Positions 33,491-53,593 of a stretch of 64,000 nt of DNA are shown in pieces. The DNA lies in contig NC_079426.1 of NCBI RefSeq assembly GCF_026213295.1, forward strand, positions 697,548-761,547. Reading direction: 5' to 3'. The notes beneath the pieces were generated by a model. That model saw only the letters and a program-made list of their open reading frames with translations. It ran no database searches and was not told where the DNA came from. Position numbers and translations under genes: made by a program. This stretch comes from Gadus chalcogrammus. Taxonomy: Eukaryota > Chordata > Actinopteri > Gadiformes > Gadidae. Numbering within the stretch: position 1 is the stretch's first letter; each line of letters opens with the position of its first letter.

Positions 33491-34670
33491 ATGTCTTGTG
33501 GAGATCTTGATCACGAACACGGCACAGACTGCGGGGCTATGAGCCAGCCCAAACTGGAAAGTTTTCTCTTCAGTAAGTATTGAACTAAAGGCCCGAGGAA
33601 CCAGCTAACGTAGCATTGATTTAGTTTCGCACATGTGGGTCGGGGGTCTGAACCTCGGAAACTGATGCACGGTCTCAGGATGTTTTATCTTAAATTAAAC
33701 GTGATGCGAAATCACTCGTGTCATGATTTACAGTTTATGATCTTTCAGACAAACATTACAATATCCTACATACCACAGACAGTGACTTAACTGCATTATT
33801 TTATTTTTTAAAGGCTGCGAACTCTCCTCCAAAGTACCGTTTTACACTTTCCAAGGGGATGAGGAGGAAGACTTGGAACACTTTCTTGAATTACGCACGG
33901 TATTTGAATTGCTAATACATGTTTAGTTTGTTCTGCAATACACTTCTTTTGTAGCTGTCACTGTGATTCGTGGTAACTAACACACGATGCCTGTCCACTC
34001 AAGGTTTGCATTGGAGAGGGGGCCAAAGAAGAGAGCAATGTAGTGGAGGTAACGGCTAAGAACCACCTTGGAAAGACCATTTCAGTGCCTATCGCCCACC
34101 TCCACATCAACTGCCTGCCTATGGTAATTCTACAATATATTTATACAGTTTTACTATTCATCCATTATTGATCTTCAATGTATATTCTTCCAAAATATTG
34201 AATGTCAATACCTTGTCTTCAGGTAAGTCTAGGAGAGTTTGAACTGAAGGCCCCAATAACCATTCGGCTAAAGGCTGGGACCGGACCTGTCACTGTTAGC
34301 GGTTTGCACCTTATCGGTAATCATCTGTCACCCGCTCTCATTACTCTAACTTATGCTCTTGCACACATGCACCCATTCGGCCACACGCACCATCGTGTTG
34401 AGGTTGGCAAATGTGAATATGATCTTTACTCAAAATATGACAACTTGGTTGTTGCCTAGTCAAATTAAACTGTTGAAATTGCTACTCTGAATAAACTTGA
34501 GAAACTATTGATGACAATCCAATGTAAAAGCAAACTTATGATCTTGTGTCTTCCTTGCCTGCCTAGCGTCTGAGGCTTCAGAGGCCGACTCTGAAGAAGA
34601 GGACGATGACGAGGAGATGGACGAAGAGATCGTCCCCATAATGCCAGCTAAGAAGAAGCAGAAGTCCTAG
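33491..34670 (+). CDS. npm3: Nucleoplasmin-3, 5 exons, 161 aa
   Basis: Nucleolar histone chaperone of the nucleophosmin/nucleoplasmin family, linked to ribosome biogenesis and chromatin decondensation. Exons: 33491-33572, 33814-33899, 34004-34123, 34223-34316, 34567-34670; all phases join. The nucleoplasmin core is visible: SFLFSCELS near the start, then YTFQGDEEEDLEHFLELR, VVEVTAKNHLGK, ISVPIAHLHINCLPM and a final core strand TVSGLHLI. A short acidic tail (EADSEEEDDDEE) and a basic end KKKQKS follow, as in short NPM3-type proteins (human NPM3 has 178 aa). There is no long second acidic or RNA-binding domain, so it is not NPM1. An in-frame second ATG (MSQPKLESF) is an alternative start 15 codons on. 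Exon 4 begins with GTAAGT directly after its acceptor AG. In mammals NPM3 is next to OGA, as here. Confidence 0.93.
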
Positions 34671-35035
34671 TGGCGTGCAGGTCTTTGGAACTGAGAGTCA
34701 TCGTTCTTTTTTTTATTAATACCATGCCCCTTGTTGTTTATTACCTTTCAAACGGGTTTATTCCTTCTATGAACCTCAACAAGGATTACTGTCTGGGGAA
34801 GGCGGACTGTGTTTTGTGAGCCCTGTTTCCTTATGGGACTGTGGGCCTTCTCCTATCACCTCCATCTTCAGTCCATCTTATGCCAGCTCTGGTTTAGAGC
34901 TCACTTCGCAACCAGCTGTACTTGACTGTGGGCAGGTAATGTTTTTCATTCAGACGAACATGTGTTTTTTGTTATGATTTTTATCAAATGAAAGGTGTTT
35001 TATAGTGGGTGTGTGAGGAGCATTGTGATAATAAA
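34671..35035 (+). other. npm3 3' UTR and poly(A) signal
   Basis: Sequence after the TAG at 34668-34670 up to AATAAA at 35030-35035. Confidence 0.65.
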
Positions 35036-38000
35036 ACCACATTTTTACGAATGTGTATGCAAAGTACAATAGTTACATACTGCTGAAGTCCTTGTCTCAA
35101 TTCGAAATACTAAAATGATTTTCTATCTTTATTAAAAACGTTAGATACATTTGGAAATTACCTATTTTTTTTCATCAGATTTGTGCAAAAGGCAATATCG
35201 CACTTAGTATATAAATTAAAAAAATCTGCGTAAACAGCAATTTAGGCAACACAACATATTATTAAGGTAAATAGCCATTCCTATCAGAGCAGGCTACTGT
35301 CAATGTAGCAGTATAAAGACTTTTGTAATCAGAAATCCAGATGTGGGGATAAGGCAGACGAACTCAAATCTGAGTGAAAGGGGATATATCTTCTTTTGCC
35401 ACTTTTTTTTTTTGGGCCATGTTGCTGGGATCTGTAAGTGTGTTTTTGGCTGCTGGGATCTGTAAGTATGTTTTTGGCCAACACACTCGATCAGCAGTTG
35501 TAAAAAAGGTCTATGAAGATTTCAAATCGACACCGTAAAATCCCAGTCGGAAAGCTTTATCCAAACGCGAAAAACAAGTCGTCTTCTTGGTTATAATATA
35601 TCCGTATCTAAACGGAAAACAAGGCCTACCTCTAACTCCGCCCCTTGCCTTCCTGCTTTCTGGACCTGTCTCTGTGCTATCCCCCAACCAGAAGTTCTAT
35701 AACAGGCGGTTCACTAGATCCAGGATAACTACACGCCTAGCTGTAAAGAGAGCCTGAGGTTTGTCAGGGCTGTCTTCACAACGGCGTAACGAGGGTTGAT
35801 CTCGGCCAAAGCGTTCTAGAGAGAGACGGGCGTGTTTGAGCGAGTTGTAGTTGGTGCCAAGAAGTGATCATATAATCCTCTTGATTGTCATGGAGCATCA
35901 GTGATGGAACGGGGTCACTTTCCCCACGTCGTATCAGCGCAGTGTTTCTGATCACAGCCCTTTGTGAGCAGGAGACACACGGCACCATGTTGGCTGTCCC
36001 TTTTATTCAGACACAATGGAGTCCCACGCTTTCCTGGCTCCAGTCTACACGGCCATGGAACCAGAGGATTAAGCTGTTGAGGTCTGAGAGATAGCATGAT
36101 GAATAACACAGTGATTACAAATAATAGGAAACCACACACAGCGTATATCTGAATAAATGTATTGATGGCAGGCAGATTTTTTGCCTCGCATGTCTGAGGC
36201 AGGCACTCCTAGATGACTGTGATGTTTGGTTAATCAATTATCCTCTTTGCTCATAGTACAACATTTATTAAGGAGTCACAGGACTGTAATGGGACAAAAA
36301 ATGTCTTCCGAACAGAAGCCTATTCTTTCTATACGCACTATGTGAGCGGTATTCATAACTTGCTGCCATGGTAACCGGAGAGACAACCACATGTGTGATT
36401 TCTTTAATGGCAGCTTTCCTTAAGGGAGCAGGATGAGGAGTCTTTGGAACAACAGCAGCTGCGTTGCTTGATTGCGGTGCATTGGAGCTGTAAGATCAAT
36501 AGGTGAGGTTCTCTCTGGCTGTGGTTCTCATTTTAATGGTAAGTCCTATGAACAAGAGGACAACAATGACGAGCACCTTTTTGACTGCCTGAGTTAAGGG
36601 AACTGGCTGAAATGGCACCATGATAGTGCCAACTGGGCCTTGAACAACAAAGATAACCAAACGGTTTATGAAAATGAGAAGTTTTAATAGATTTCAATCC
36701 ATTAATGGGTGACACTGCAAAAAGCATAGAAAAATGCTCAATATATGTAAAAAAAATTGTAACTATACTTCCAACAACATTTGAAATGTAGGCCATTTTC
36801 TTTAAAAAAAAATATATATATGGACTCCCCCTTCTATCCTAAGGCAAGGCCGGATCTTGCTGGGCCTTGGGAATGTGTGACGTTCCCATGAAGAGAGTAT
36901 GTATTATGTTTTATGTGATATGATGGTATTCATGATATGATACACAAGTTGGGACCCAGTCTGCTATAGATAGAGACAAAGAAGCTTCCATATCATATCT
37001 CCATGCCACCATAACCCACAAACATAATACGTAGGCTCCCGTCATGGGAATGTCACACAGTAAGCTGCTGCTGCTGAAAAGGGCGCTCTGCATGCCACCT
37101 CCTGCCAGGGAAGGACGGATAAATAAGGGACAGGGGGGGGCCAGGTACAGGAACATCTAGACCGTAATAGCTCTAACGGCCGTATCGGCTGGTGGCTCTG
37201 TTTCAAGACACCATACACTATGTTTTAATAAAGTCTATTTCAGTGGTCCTTCTAAAACATGATCATCACAATATCTGGTCTACACTTTATGTCCGATATG
37301 TCGGTGCAACTTGTAGCTAAAATGGATTGCCATAACAATTAAATGTTCCAGCAACTCAAACAAAGACCCGAGTCAACCATCTTCTCTGAAGAAGTCCTTC
37401 ATATTTTCGTTTCCCCCCCCATGCATTTCTAACCTGACCAAACTCTGATACGGATACCAATTCAGACGCATGTGTATGCATACCATACAATCAGTGCGGG
37501 TTTAAACATAATCATAATAATGATACAAATAATGACTGTTAGCGAGTACGCTTCGTCGACTTGGCCGTTGCCTGGCTTGTCAGGTCCAATACGTTTGGAC
37601 GACGTCTGAGGATTCCTGCTGGGGTCGGGGCAGCGTTCGGGGCAGCGGTCGGGGCTGTGAAACCAGCTCCCTGAGCCCTCCTAATAAACACACGCACACT
37701 ACAGTGCAGAGTTGGTCATAAGGCCTCTGCTAAATAGCTCTCTCAATAGATGACTGTCTGAGGAGAACACCTGGGACACAGGGGGCGGGAAGAGGAATTC
37801 CTCCTCATTTCCCGTACAATATGTCCTTTGTTTATTGATCACCAGCCTGAACAGCATCCGGTACACTCTCCCATGTGGATCTCCAACGCTGCCCTAAAGC
37901 AGGGTTTGTCAATGTTAAGGTTTCCCAGCAGGCGATAGGCTTCATGTCCTCTTTTCTATTTTAGCAGACGCTTCTGTACAAAGCGACTGACTGTGATATT

Positions 38001-39240
38001 CCTTGACTTGATATGTCTGTGTATAGGACATTACTCCTCACATGGTTTGGCTCAGGGCTTAGTCTGCCCAGAGGTAGACTAGGGTCATTGGGAATCAAAG
38101 CCAGTTCCAGACGACACTTGCAGGATGTGTTTCATCCAGGAGCAGAACGGTGTTATGGCTGGAGGGATCTGGGTGAAATCAGCCTAATGGTGGAATGCAT
38201 GAGTCTTAAGTGTTCCTCTGTGTCGAGTGCCAGGTGGGAGTCTGCCTGCTCCGACATGCATCACAACACATGCTACACATCAGCAGACTCTAGTATCTAC
38301 CCCCTCCAGACATAAGTTATGGATGCCTGATTATCGCCAACCCCACCTGGTTTCGAGAGTTCTCCATCACCTCTGGGGTCTTCGGTCTGGCCGACGTGGC
38401 GGGGAGATCGTCTGCAGTGTTTCCGCTTTCCGTCGGCTGGTCAATGTACTCCCTCACTTCATCATCTACCTGTTACTGCCTCAGCTCCCCCCAGGAGACC
38501 GACGCCTGGTGACAATCAACAGACCCGGACCCATTCAGTGTCAGAGTCTAACAGCTGTATCGGTGGTAACTGTGTTAGTGTGGAAGAAGGCTCCTTTACC
38601 AATAACCTTGAAAGATAAATACAAATATTAATTATACAATAGATCCGCATTCGATACTGTTTCCCTCTCTGATAAACGAGTGGAAAAATTAGTGAAACAC
38701 CAGCTATGTCCAAACCTGAAGTTGCTATGGCAACAGCTTAAGCGTGCTACATCGTATCTTTTTAATCAACATTGGCAAGCCTGTTCGCCTCATAATAAAT
38801 GCACCATCATTAATCAAACACGCAATCGCTGACTGACTGGCAGGAACAGATTCAGTCCAGAGACCTGTTTGACTGTAACAGAGATGATGGACACACAGGG
38901 GCAGGGGGTCAACCATAAAATAATGTCCAGTCCCATCTCTCTGGGGAGGGGGGGGGAGTGACGGGGGAAGAAAGAAGGACAAGAAGAAAGGAAGGATAAG
39001 AAAGAGACCGGAAAGAAAGAAAGAGGCCTCTGTTAGTATGAGAGCCAACTCTTCACTGGTTAGGTCCTGAAAACAACAGCTGCAACACAGCTGACACTTC
39101 CCAACACACACGCACACGCACACGCACACACACGTCTCCAACGTACGGCCAGGGCTTCAGGCAAGGGTGTGTTACTCTGCTGCGGACCCACCTGCCACAG
39201 CTGAGAACAGCTGTCAAGTGCATCATCCCGTACCTTAGCG
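35036..39240. other. Intergenic DNA between npm3 and trim8, no gene recognised
   Basis: AT-rich to mixed-composition DNA between the converging npm3 and trim8 genes. No frame resembles a protein family. The mammalian NPM3 neighbour FGF8 is not present in this interval. One SINE-tail remnant lies at 37961-38110. Confidence 0.6.
37961..38110 (+). mobile_element. Diverged SINE tail
   Basis: TTAGCAGACGCTTCTGTACA followed by AAGCGACTGA closely matches the conserved tail of fish SINEs (AGCAGACGCTTTTATCCAAA then GCGACTTA). A further 80 bases on, GGGTCATTGGGAATCAAAGC fits the adjoining part of such elements. Confidence 0.5.
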
Positions 39241-39252
39241 AAGCTCCACCTC

Positions 39253-39287
39253 TCACTCACACACACGTACACACATACACACACACA

Positions 39288-39326
<39 letters not shown>

Positions 39327-39334
39327 ACACACAT
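39253..39334. repeat. (AC)n microsatellite
   Basis: AC tract with several ACATAC interruptions. Confidence 0.93.
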
Positions 39335-39542
39335 TCGGTTGACTTCTCACAAATGGATGAACGTGTACTATCAGGGTGATGACAATGGTTCCCTTGGCAC
39401 CTGTACACACATTGGCTCCCGCAACAGGATGTGACACGCATGCACCGGTGCAGCACAGGGTAGAGCCCTCTGCCGGGGGGCGGGGCTCCAGACGGCTGCA
39501 GGCTGTGAACCACCAACCTCCTCACAGCAGAAGAACCTCTGC

Positions 39543-40480
39543 TGGGCGCCCGGGTGGTTCACCGGGCAGAGCGCGTAGCGCTAAGGCCCGAGCGCGTAGC
39601 CTTAAGGCCCGAGCGCGTAGCAGTAAGGCCCGAGCGCGTAGCCTTAAGGCCCGAGCGCGTAGCCTTAAGGCCCGAGCGCGTAGCAGTAAGGCCAGAGCGT
39701 GTAGCAGTAAGGCCAGAGCGCGTAGCCTTAAGGCCCGAGCGCGTAGCCTTAAGGCCCGAGCGCGTAGCCTTAAGGCCCGAGCGCGTAGCAGTAAGGCCAG
39801 AGCGCGTAGCAGTAAGGCCAGAGCGCGTAGCCTTAAGGCCCGAGCGCGTAGCCTTAAGGCCCGAGCGCGTAGCCTTAAGGCCCGAGCGCGTAGCAGTAAG
39901 GCCAGAGCGCGTAGCCTTAAGGCCCGAGCGCGTAGCCTTAAGGCCCGAGCGCGTAGCCTTAAGGCCCGAGCGCGTCGCCTTAAGGCCCGAGCGCGTCCCC
40001 TTAAGGCCCGAGCGCGTAGCCTTAAGGCCCGAGCGCGTAGCCTTAAGGCCCGAGCGCGTAGCCTTAAGGCCCGAGCGCGTCCCCTTAAGGCCCGAGCGCG
40101 TAGCCTTAAGGCCCGCGAGCGTGCAGCCTTAAGGCCCGAGCGCGTAGCCTTAAGGCCCGAGCGCGTAGCCTTAAGGCCCGAGCGCGTAGCGCTAAGGCCC
40201 GAGCGCGTAGCCTTAAGGCCAGAGCGCGTAGCCTTAAGGCCCGAGCGCGTAGCCTTAAGGCCCGAGCGCGTAGCCTTAAGGCCCGAGCGCGTAGCCTTAA
40301 GGCCCGAGCGAGTAGCAGTAAGGCCCGAGCGCGTCCCCTTAAGGCCCGGGCGCGTCCCCTTAAGGCCCAGCCTGACCCCAGCGACCCGGGTTCGACTCCT
40401 GCCCGTGGACCTCTGCTGCATGTCCTCTATCTCCCATTCCTTCCTGACCGTCTCACTCTATCATAAAGCATAACAATGGA
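39543..40480 (+). mobile_element. tRNA-derived SINE inflated by an internal minisatellite
   Basis: The left end (GCCCGGGTGGTTCACCGGGC then AGAGCGC) has the form of a tRNA 5' half with an A-box-like TGGTTCACCGG. At 40385-40410, CCCGGGTTCGACTCCTGCCC contains the B-box GGTTCGACTCC. A CT-rich tail (CTGCATGTCCTCTATCTCCC) ends near 40480. Between the A and B boxes, where a SINE has about 30 bases, lie some 800 bases of 21-bp tandem repeat. The RNA polymerase III promoter is therefore split. Confidence 0.75.
39573..40372 (+). repeat. 21-bp minisatellite, about 38 copies
   Basis: The unit is GCGCGTAGCCTTAAGGCCCG plus A, with variants GTAGCAGTAAGGCC and GTCCCCTTAAGG. Because 21 is divisible by 3 and the unit lacks stops in several frames, long open frames appear on both strands (365 codons on +, 299 on -) that encode only heptapeptide repeats. 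They are not genes. Each unit contains the palindrome CCTTAAGG. Confidence 0.97.
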
Positions 40481-40994
40481 TCTTTAACTCGGGTAACCTT
40501 TGCTGGGTCCTCAGGTGACGTCCTGTCCCTCATGGTTAGATTATGGACCAAATTAAACGAGGACGTGTGAACAGAATGTAAGCAGAAATACAAATTAAAA
40601 ATGATTCAGGGGCTTTTGTAATATCGTCTATAACCAAGTCCATACTGAGTTCTTTCCAGGCTGATTAATAATCATTTTTTGGACCAATTTAAATTATGCA
40701 TTAGTGTTGTGTGTTTTTGATTTGCTGTGCTGGGTAATTCAGTGCTATTCATTCCTTTGTCTGGAGAATGAATCAGTGTTAAAACGATTCGAATAGGGGC
40801 TTGCAGGCAGAATCGTACCACCTCTCTTTCCACTGTAACTGAATCCCAGCTTCATCTCTCGTCGTCTTTTGCTTTGCACGCATTCAACGCCTTCCAAGCC
40901 GTTGTCAGGTTAAAAGTGCAGCGCAAATCATGGTTCTCACTCATCGATTTCAGAGAAACCTCTTTGAGCACAGGGCCAAACAAAGAGGTGGGCT

Positions 40995-40996
<2 letters not shown>

Positions 40997-41062
<66 letters not shown>

Positions 41063-41067
41063 GCGTC
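40997..41067. repeat. (GT)n microsatellite
   Basis: Nearly pure GT tract in the npm3-trim8 interval. A polypyrimidine stretch with runs of C follows at 41160-41450. Confidence 0.95.
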
Positions 41068-42043
41068 TGTGTATCTTTTTGGGTGGAAAAGGTCCATAAA
41101 TATGTGATGAGCTCCACCTTCCTCCACTATGTCTCTTATTATCTCTCCCTTCAAACTGTGCACCTCCTCCCCCCCTTACCGACCCCCACCCTCCCCCATC
41201 TCGTCTCCTCCCTCCGTCAGCCCCTCACCCCTCTCCCCCCTCCCCCCCAGCGAGGGAGGAAGGGGGGAGGGGATCAATGAAAGGAGCGTGAGTGACAGAT
41301 AAGTAGATGACTGCGCTGTCCCGGCCCTCATTCATACTCTGCTTATATCATCCAACCGCTAACCCTCCCACCCCCACCCCCTCCCCCTCCTCCGCCCCCC
41401 CCCCCCCCCCCCCTCCTCCACCCCCCCTTCCTCCTCCACTTTGGGACCCAGCAAATTATACCCCTGAAGGAGCGAGAGGGAGCAGGGGGAGAAAAGAGGG
41501 AGGGAGGTGCTATACTTATCACTTATTTCTGCTCCTCCGTGACTTAGCTCAGCGATCCCCTCATGAGACGGAGAGAAGGACAGATATGGAAGGGGAGGGC
41601 ATCAGGTGAGCTGCTCCTCAAGCAGCCAGTACGAGTCTATACCGTCCGTGGCTGACCCCCCATCCCTTGAACTATACTCCTCACTTCCGGAATTCTTTTG
41701 GTGTGTTTACATAATGAACGGATAGCGGATCAGATACAGGGCGTGGTGAGGTAAACAGAAGTGGTTGACCCGACAGAAATATCAAATGAACAAAACACAC
41801 ACTCCTTTTTCCTATTACAAACATCCCGAGTACGCAATGCATTCCAAGCATGCGTGCGTGCGTGTCAAATGGCATTTGCAACAGCGCAACACTGGGTAAC
41901 CTATTGTTTTATATACACAGCGGTAAGAACGACCATGAAATACCATCGGCTCGTTTTAATGTCTTAGATTTTAATTTTTTGGTGTACTCAACATCTTGTA
42001 CAAAAAAGTCACGAAAAACCGGACAATTTTGTTTGGAGTCCAT

Positions 42044-42045
<2 letters not shown>

Positions 42046-42127
<82 letters not shown>

Positions 42128-42131
42128 CGTG
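42046..42131. repeat. (GT)n microsatellite
   Basis: Pure GT tract ending in GTGAGCGTGTG. Confidence 0.95.
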
Positions 42132-42390
42132 TGTACGTCACATGGAGTGCATTGGGGAAGATCCTGCATGCTTTCAGCTACTGACAGGAAATCAAGCGCT
42201 TGAAGAAGTTCAAGAAGGCCGACAGTAGGCTGTGTCTTGAGGCACGAGCGTCTCTGGGGCTGTGGTCGGGCCCTCGGACAAAGGATATGTTGTTGTTGTT
42301 GTTGTTTGCTTTTCTACATGTACCTGTTCAAACGGATTCAAGAGCCCATATTTACAGTAACACTTACAGGCCAATCAAATGCACCCACAT

Positions 42391-42396
42391 ATACTA

Positions 42397-42429
<33 letters not shown>
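42391..42429. repeat. (TAA)n microsatellite
   Basis: About twelve ATA/TAA trinucleotides, the only clear trinucleotide microsatellite in the window. Confidence 0.93.
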
Positions 42430-42431
<2 letters not shown>

Positions 42432-42786
42432 AATCAGACCCATGAAGATGGATAATCGTAGGTAGAAATGAATTCATTTCTCTGTGCTATTATAATGATT
42501 TGAGGCGGGGGGGAATGTTGGGGTTTAGGTTGACCTGAACGTGTTGGACCAACCAGTACCTCGCCGACGGGACCACCAAGTCAGTCTGAGACCACCCAGT
42601 CTCAGAACGTACACGGTGGCAGCGTAGTGGAACGCCGTTGTAACAGTTTATATTCAGGGCCACCAGAGCCTGGACTCACCCCTAGTGTCCAAACACAGAA
42701 GAGACTGAAGCCAAAACTTGATGAGGCGCGTTTCCCCCAAAAGTACGCTGAAGGATCTGTTGTTTGAGACCAAGTCCGCTCGGAGT

Positions 42787-43040
42787 GGAGCCCGGCGCTG
42801 TGAGGGCGAGGAGCCCGGCGCTGTGAGGGCGAGGAGCCCGGCGCCGTGAGGGAGAGGAGCCCGGCGCCGTGAGGGAGAGGACGCCGGCGCCGTGAGGGAG
42901 AGGAGCCCGGCGCCGTGAGGGAGAGGACGCCGGCGCCGTGAGGGAGTGGAGCCCGGCGCCGTGAGGGAGAGGAGCCCGGCGCCGTGAGGGAGAGGAGCCC
43001 GGCGCCGTGAGGGAGAGGAGCCCGGCGCCGTGAGGGAGAG
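42787..43040 (-). repeat. 23-bp minisatellite, about 11 copies, downstream of trim8
   Basis: The unit is GAGCCCGGCGCCGTGAGGGA plus GAG, with GCTGTGAGGGCGAG and GACGCCGG variants. It is followed by a GGAA-rich run at 43040-43082. It probably lies in the trim8 3' UTR or just beyond it. Confidence 0.93.
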
Positions 43041-43160
43041 GAGGAAGGAAGGAAGGAAAGGAAGGAAGGAAAGGAAAGGACGACAACGTGGTTCACCTCC
43101 CAGAAAGAGAAGCAGACGACAACATAACCGAGAGAGACGGAGACGCCGACGCCTGAAGCC

Positions 43161-43383
43161 CCCCCTGCGGCTCGCCCCCCCCTGCGGCCCGGCCCCCCCT
43201 GCGGCCCGGCCCCCCCTGCGGCACGCCCCCCCCTGCGGCCCGGCCCCCCCTGCGGCTCGGCCCCCCCTGCGGCACGCCCCCCCCTGCGGCTCGGCCCCCC
43301 CTGCGGCCCGGCCCCCCCTGCGGCTCGGCCCCCCCTGCGGCTCGGCCCCCCCTGCGGCTCGGCCCCCCCTGCGGCTCGGCCCC
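43161..43383 (-). repeat. 17-bp G-run minisatellite directly after the trim8 stop codon
   Basis: About 13 copies of a 17-bp unit. On the trim8 sense strand it reads CCGAGCCGCAGGGGGGG, with GGGCCG variants. Each unit has a run of six or seven G. The last unit ends at the base adjoining the stop codon (43384-43386). Confidence 0.95.
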
Positions 43384-52254
<8,871 letters not shown>

Positions 52255-53089
52255 GATGCGGGATTTGATACCTGTCCTGTGTCTGGGTAAAAAAAAAAAA
52301 ACGTGGATAGTTCGCCTAATTATAAGGGGGACAAATGCTATTAAACGTTGTTATGCGCGGACTTTGATTTGTCTATTCTGTAGTGGATAAGCCATACACA
52401 ACGAATGCTTGGCTGTGCGTTTACCTTGCACCTCGCTTGAGTTTTGTTTTTTTTCCTACAGGAAGCTTTCTGCCGTGAAGACAGGTGACGGAAATTCCTC
52501 CTGGGTAATTGATTCGGACTGTGTTTCGCGATTAACCAAAAGTGGTGGTGGAGGCGGGTCACTGATCACAAATTCATCCCGTTTTAAAAAATCAAAGGCG
52601 AGGCATTAAGCGAGACTCATTCCTACGAGGGGTTCATTTAAAAACCAAGCGACAACTTGCTCCGGGATAACACTGGCGTACTCACTCGATATCTCATCAC
52701 CTACATAGCGATTACGCTGCGATTACACCGTGGACCGTGGTTAATAACACATCCGGGCTTTGTTATCAGCCACTTGACATTTGTTTTTGTGAATAAAAAG
52801 CAACGTTACCAACTATTTATTCTCCATGTCGTCCGCAGCCTCCGGTGCACCTATAGCAGCATAGTCCGCGAACAGATATCTCAGCGCTTCGCCGTCAGCC
52901 TTAAATAGGAGAAACCTCCCAGCCCTCGCGTTTTCAGCGGGCTATCCGGTAGTTCACTAATGTATAATTAAATCCCCTTTTCGGTGTTGGTTAGGCAGCC
53001 GTGATTCCCCTTGAATTCCTCGACTGTATTTATAGGTTAGGGCGACGTAGAAACACAACTCGCGAGCCTTGAGCTCTCTCTCTCTCTCA

Positions 53090-53179
<90 letters not shown>

Positions 53180-53590
53180 GACACACACAGAGACACACTC
53201 ACACACATATACACACACACACACACTGACTGCCCCTGCCTCGGATAACGTGACCACGTGACCCGTCAGAGTGGCTAGCTAAAGGGGGAGGAGTCCGAGA
53301 GGGACGGGCAAGGGAACGATGAGAGCAAACTCTACCGGGGAAATTGCAAATGACCGGTGTATGTAATTATGATCCGTCCCCCTTTGTCCCTTTCAGCCCA
53401 CTGTGTGAATGCATTAGTATATTAAATAAACCCCACTTAAAGGCTGGCATTCATTTTATCAAATGTATACCTTGGCTAATGCTTGTAATGCTGCGAAGTG
53501 TTTGCAATACATACATCAATACAGATCCCACACACATTGTCATAAAACACAATTCGGCGACAAGAATGAAGGTTTCCAAGAAAATCTTGT
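52255..53590 (-). promoter_or_regulatory. trim8 5' flank: possible 5' UTR splice acceptor, E-box and (AC)n
   Basis: On the sense strand a run of 13 T followed by ACCCAG ends at 52283. This is a good 3' splice site 28 nt before the ATG, so an upstream non-coding exon is likely. Further upstream there is an (AC)n tract at 53088-53225 and a CACGTG E-box at 53255-53260 in a GGGTCACGTGGTCACG context, similar to USF/TFE-family sites. The transcription start was not located. Confidence 0.4.
53088..53225. repeat. (AC)n microsatellite upstream of trim8
   Basis: AC tract of about 130 bp with a few CACCGACAC and ACAGAGAC interruptions near its right end. Confidence 0.95.
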
Positions 53591-53593
53591 GTC

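Noticed and set aside
38325..38480. Possible coding stretch reading IIANPTWFREFSITSGVFGL and onwards on the plus strand
   Set aside because: No family recognised, no clear splice sites on both sides, and no neighbouring exons. Probably a chance open frame.
39573..40372. CRISPR-like array of regularly spaced units
   Set aside because: The units are directly tandem with no unique spacers, in a vertebrate genome. It is a minisatellite.
39540..40410. Functional tRNA gene suggested by the A- and B-box sequences
   Set aside because: The boxes are about 800 bp apart, separated by a minisatellite, and there is no cloverleaf. This is a SINE remnant.
52890..52915. CCTTAAATAGG as a CArG box or TATA-like element upstream of trim8
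   Set aside because: It has seven A/T bases between CC and GG, where a CArG box needs six, and its position relative to a start site is unknown.
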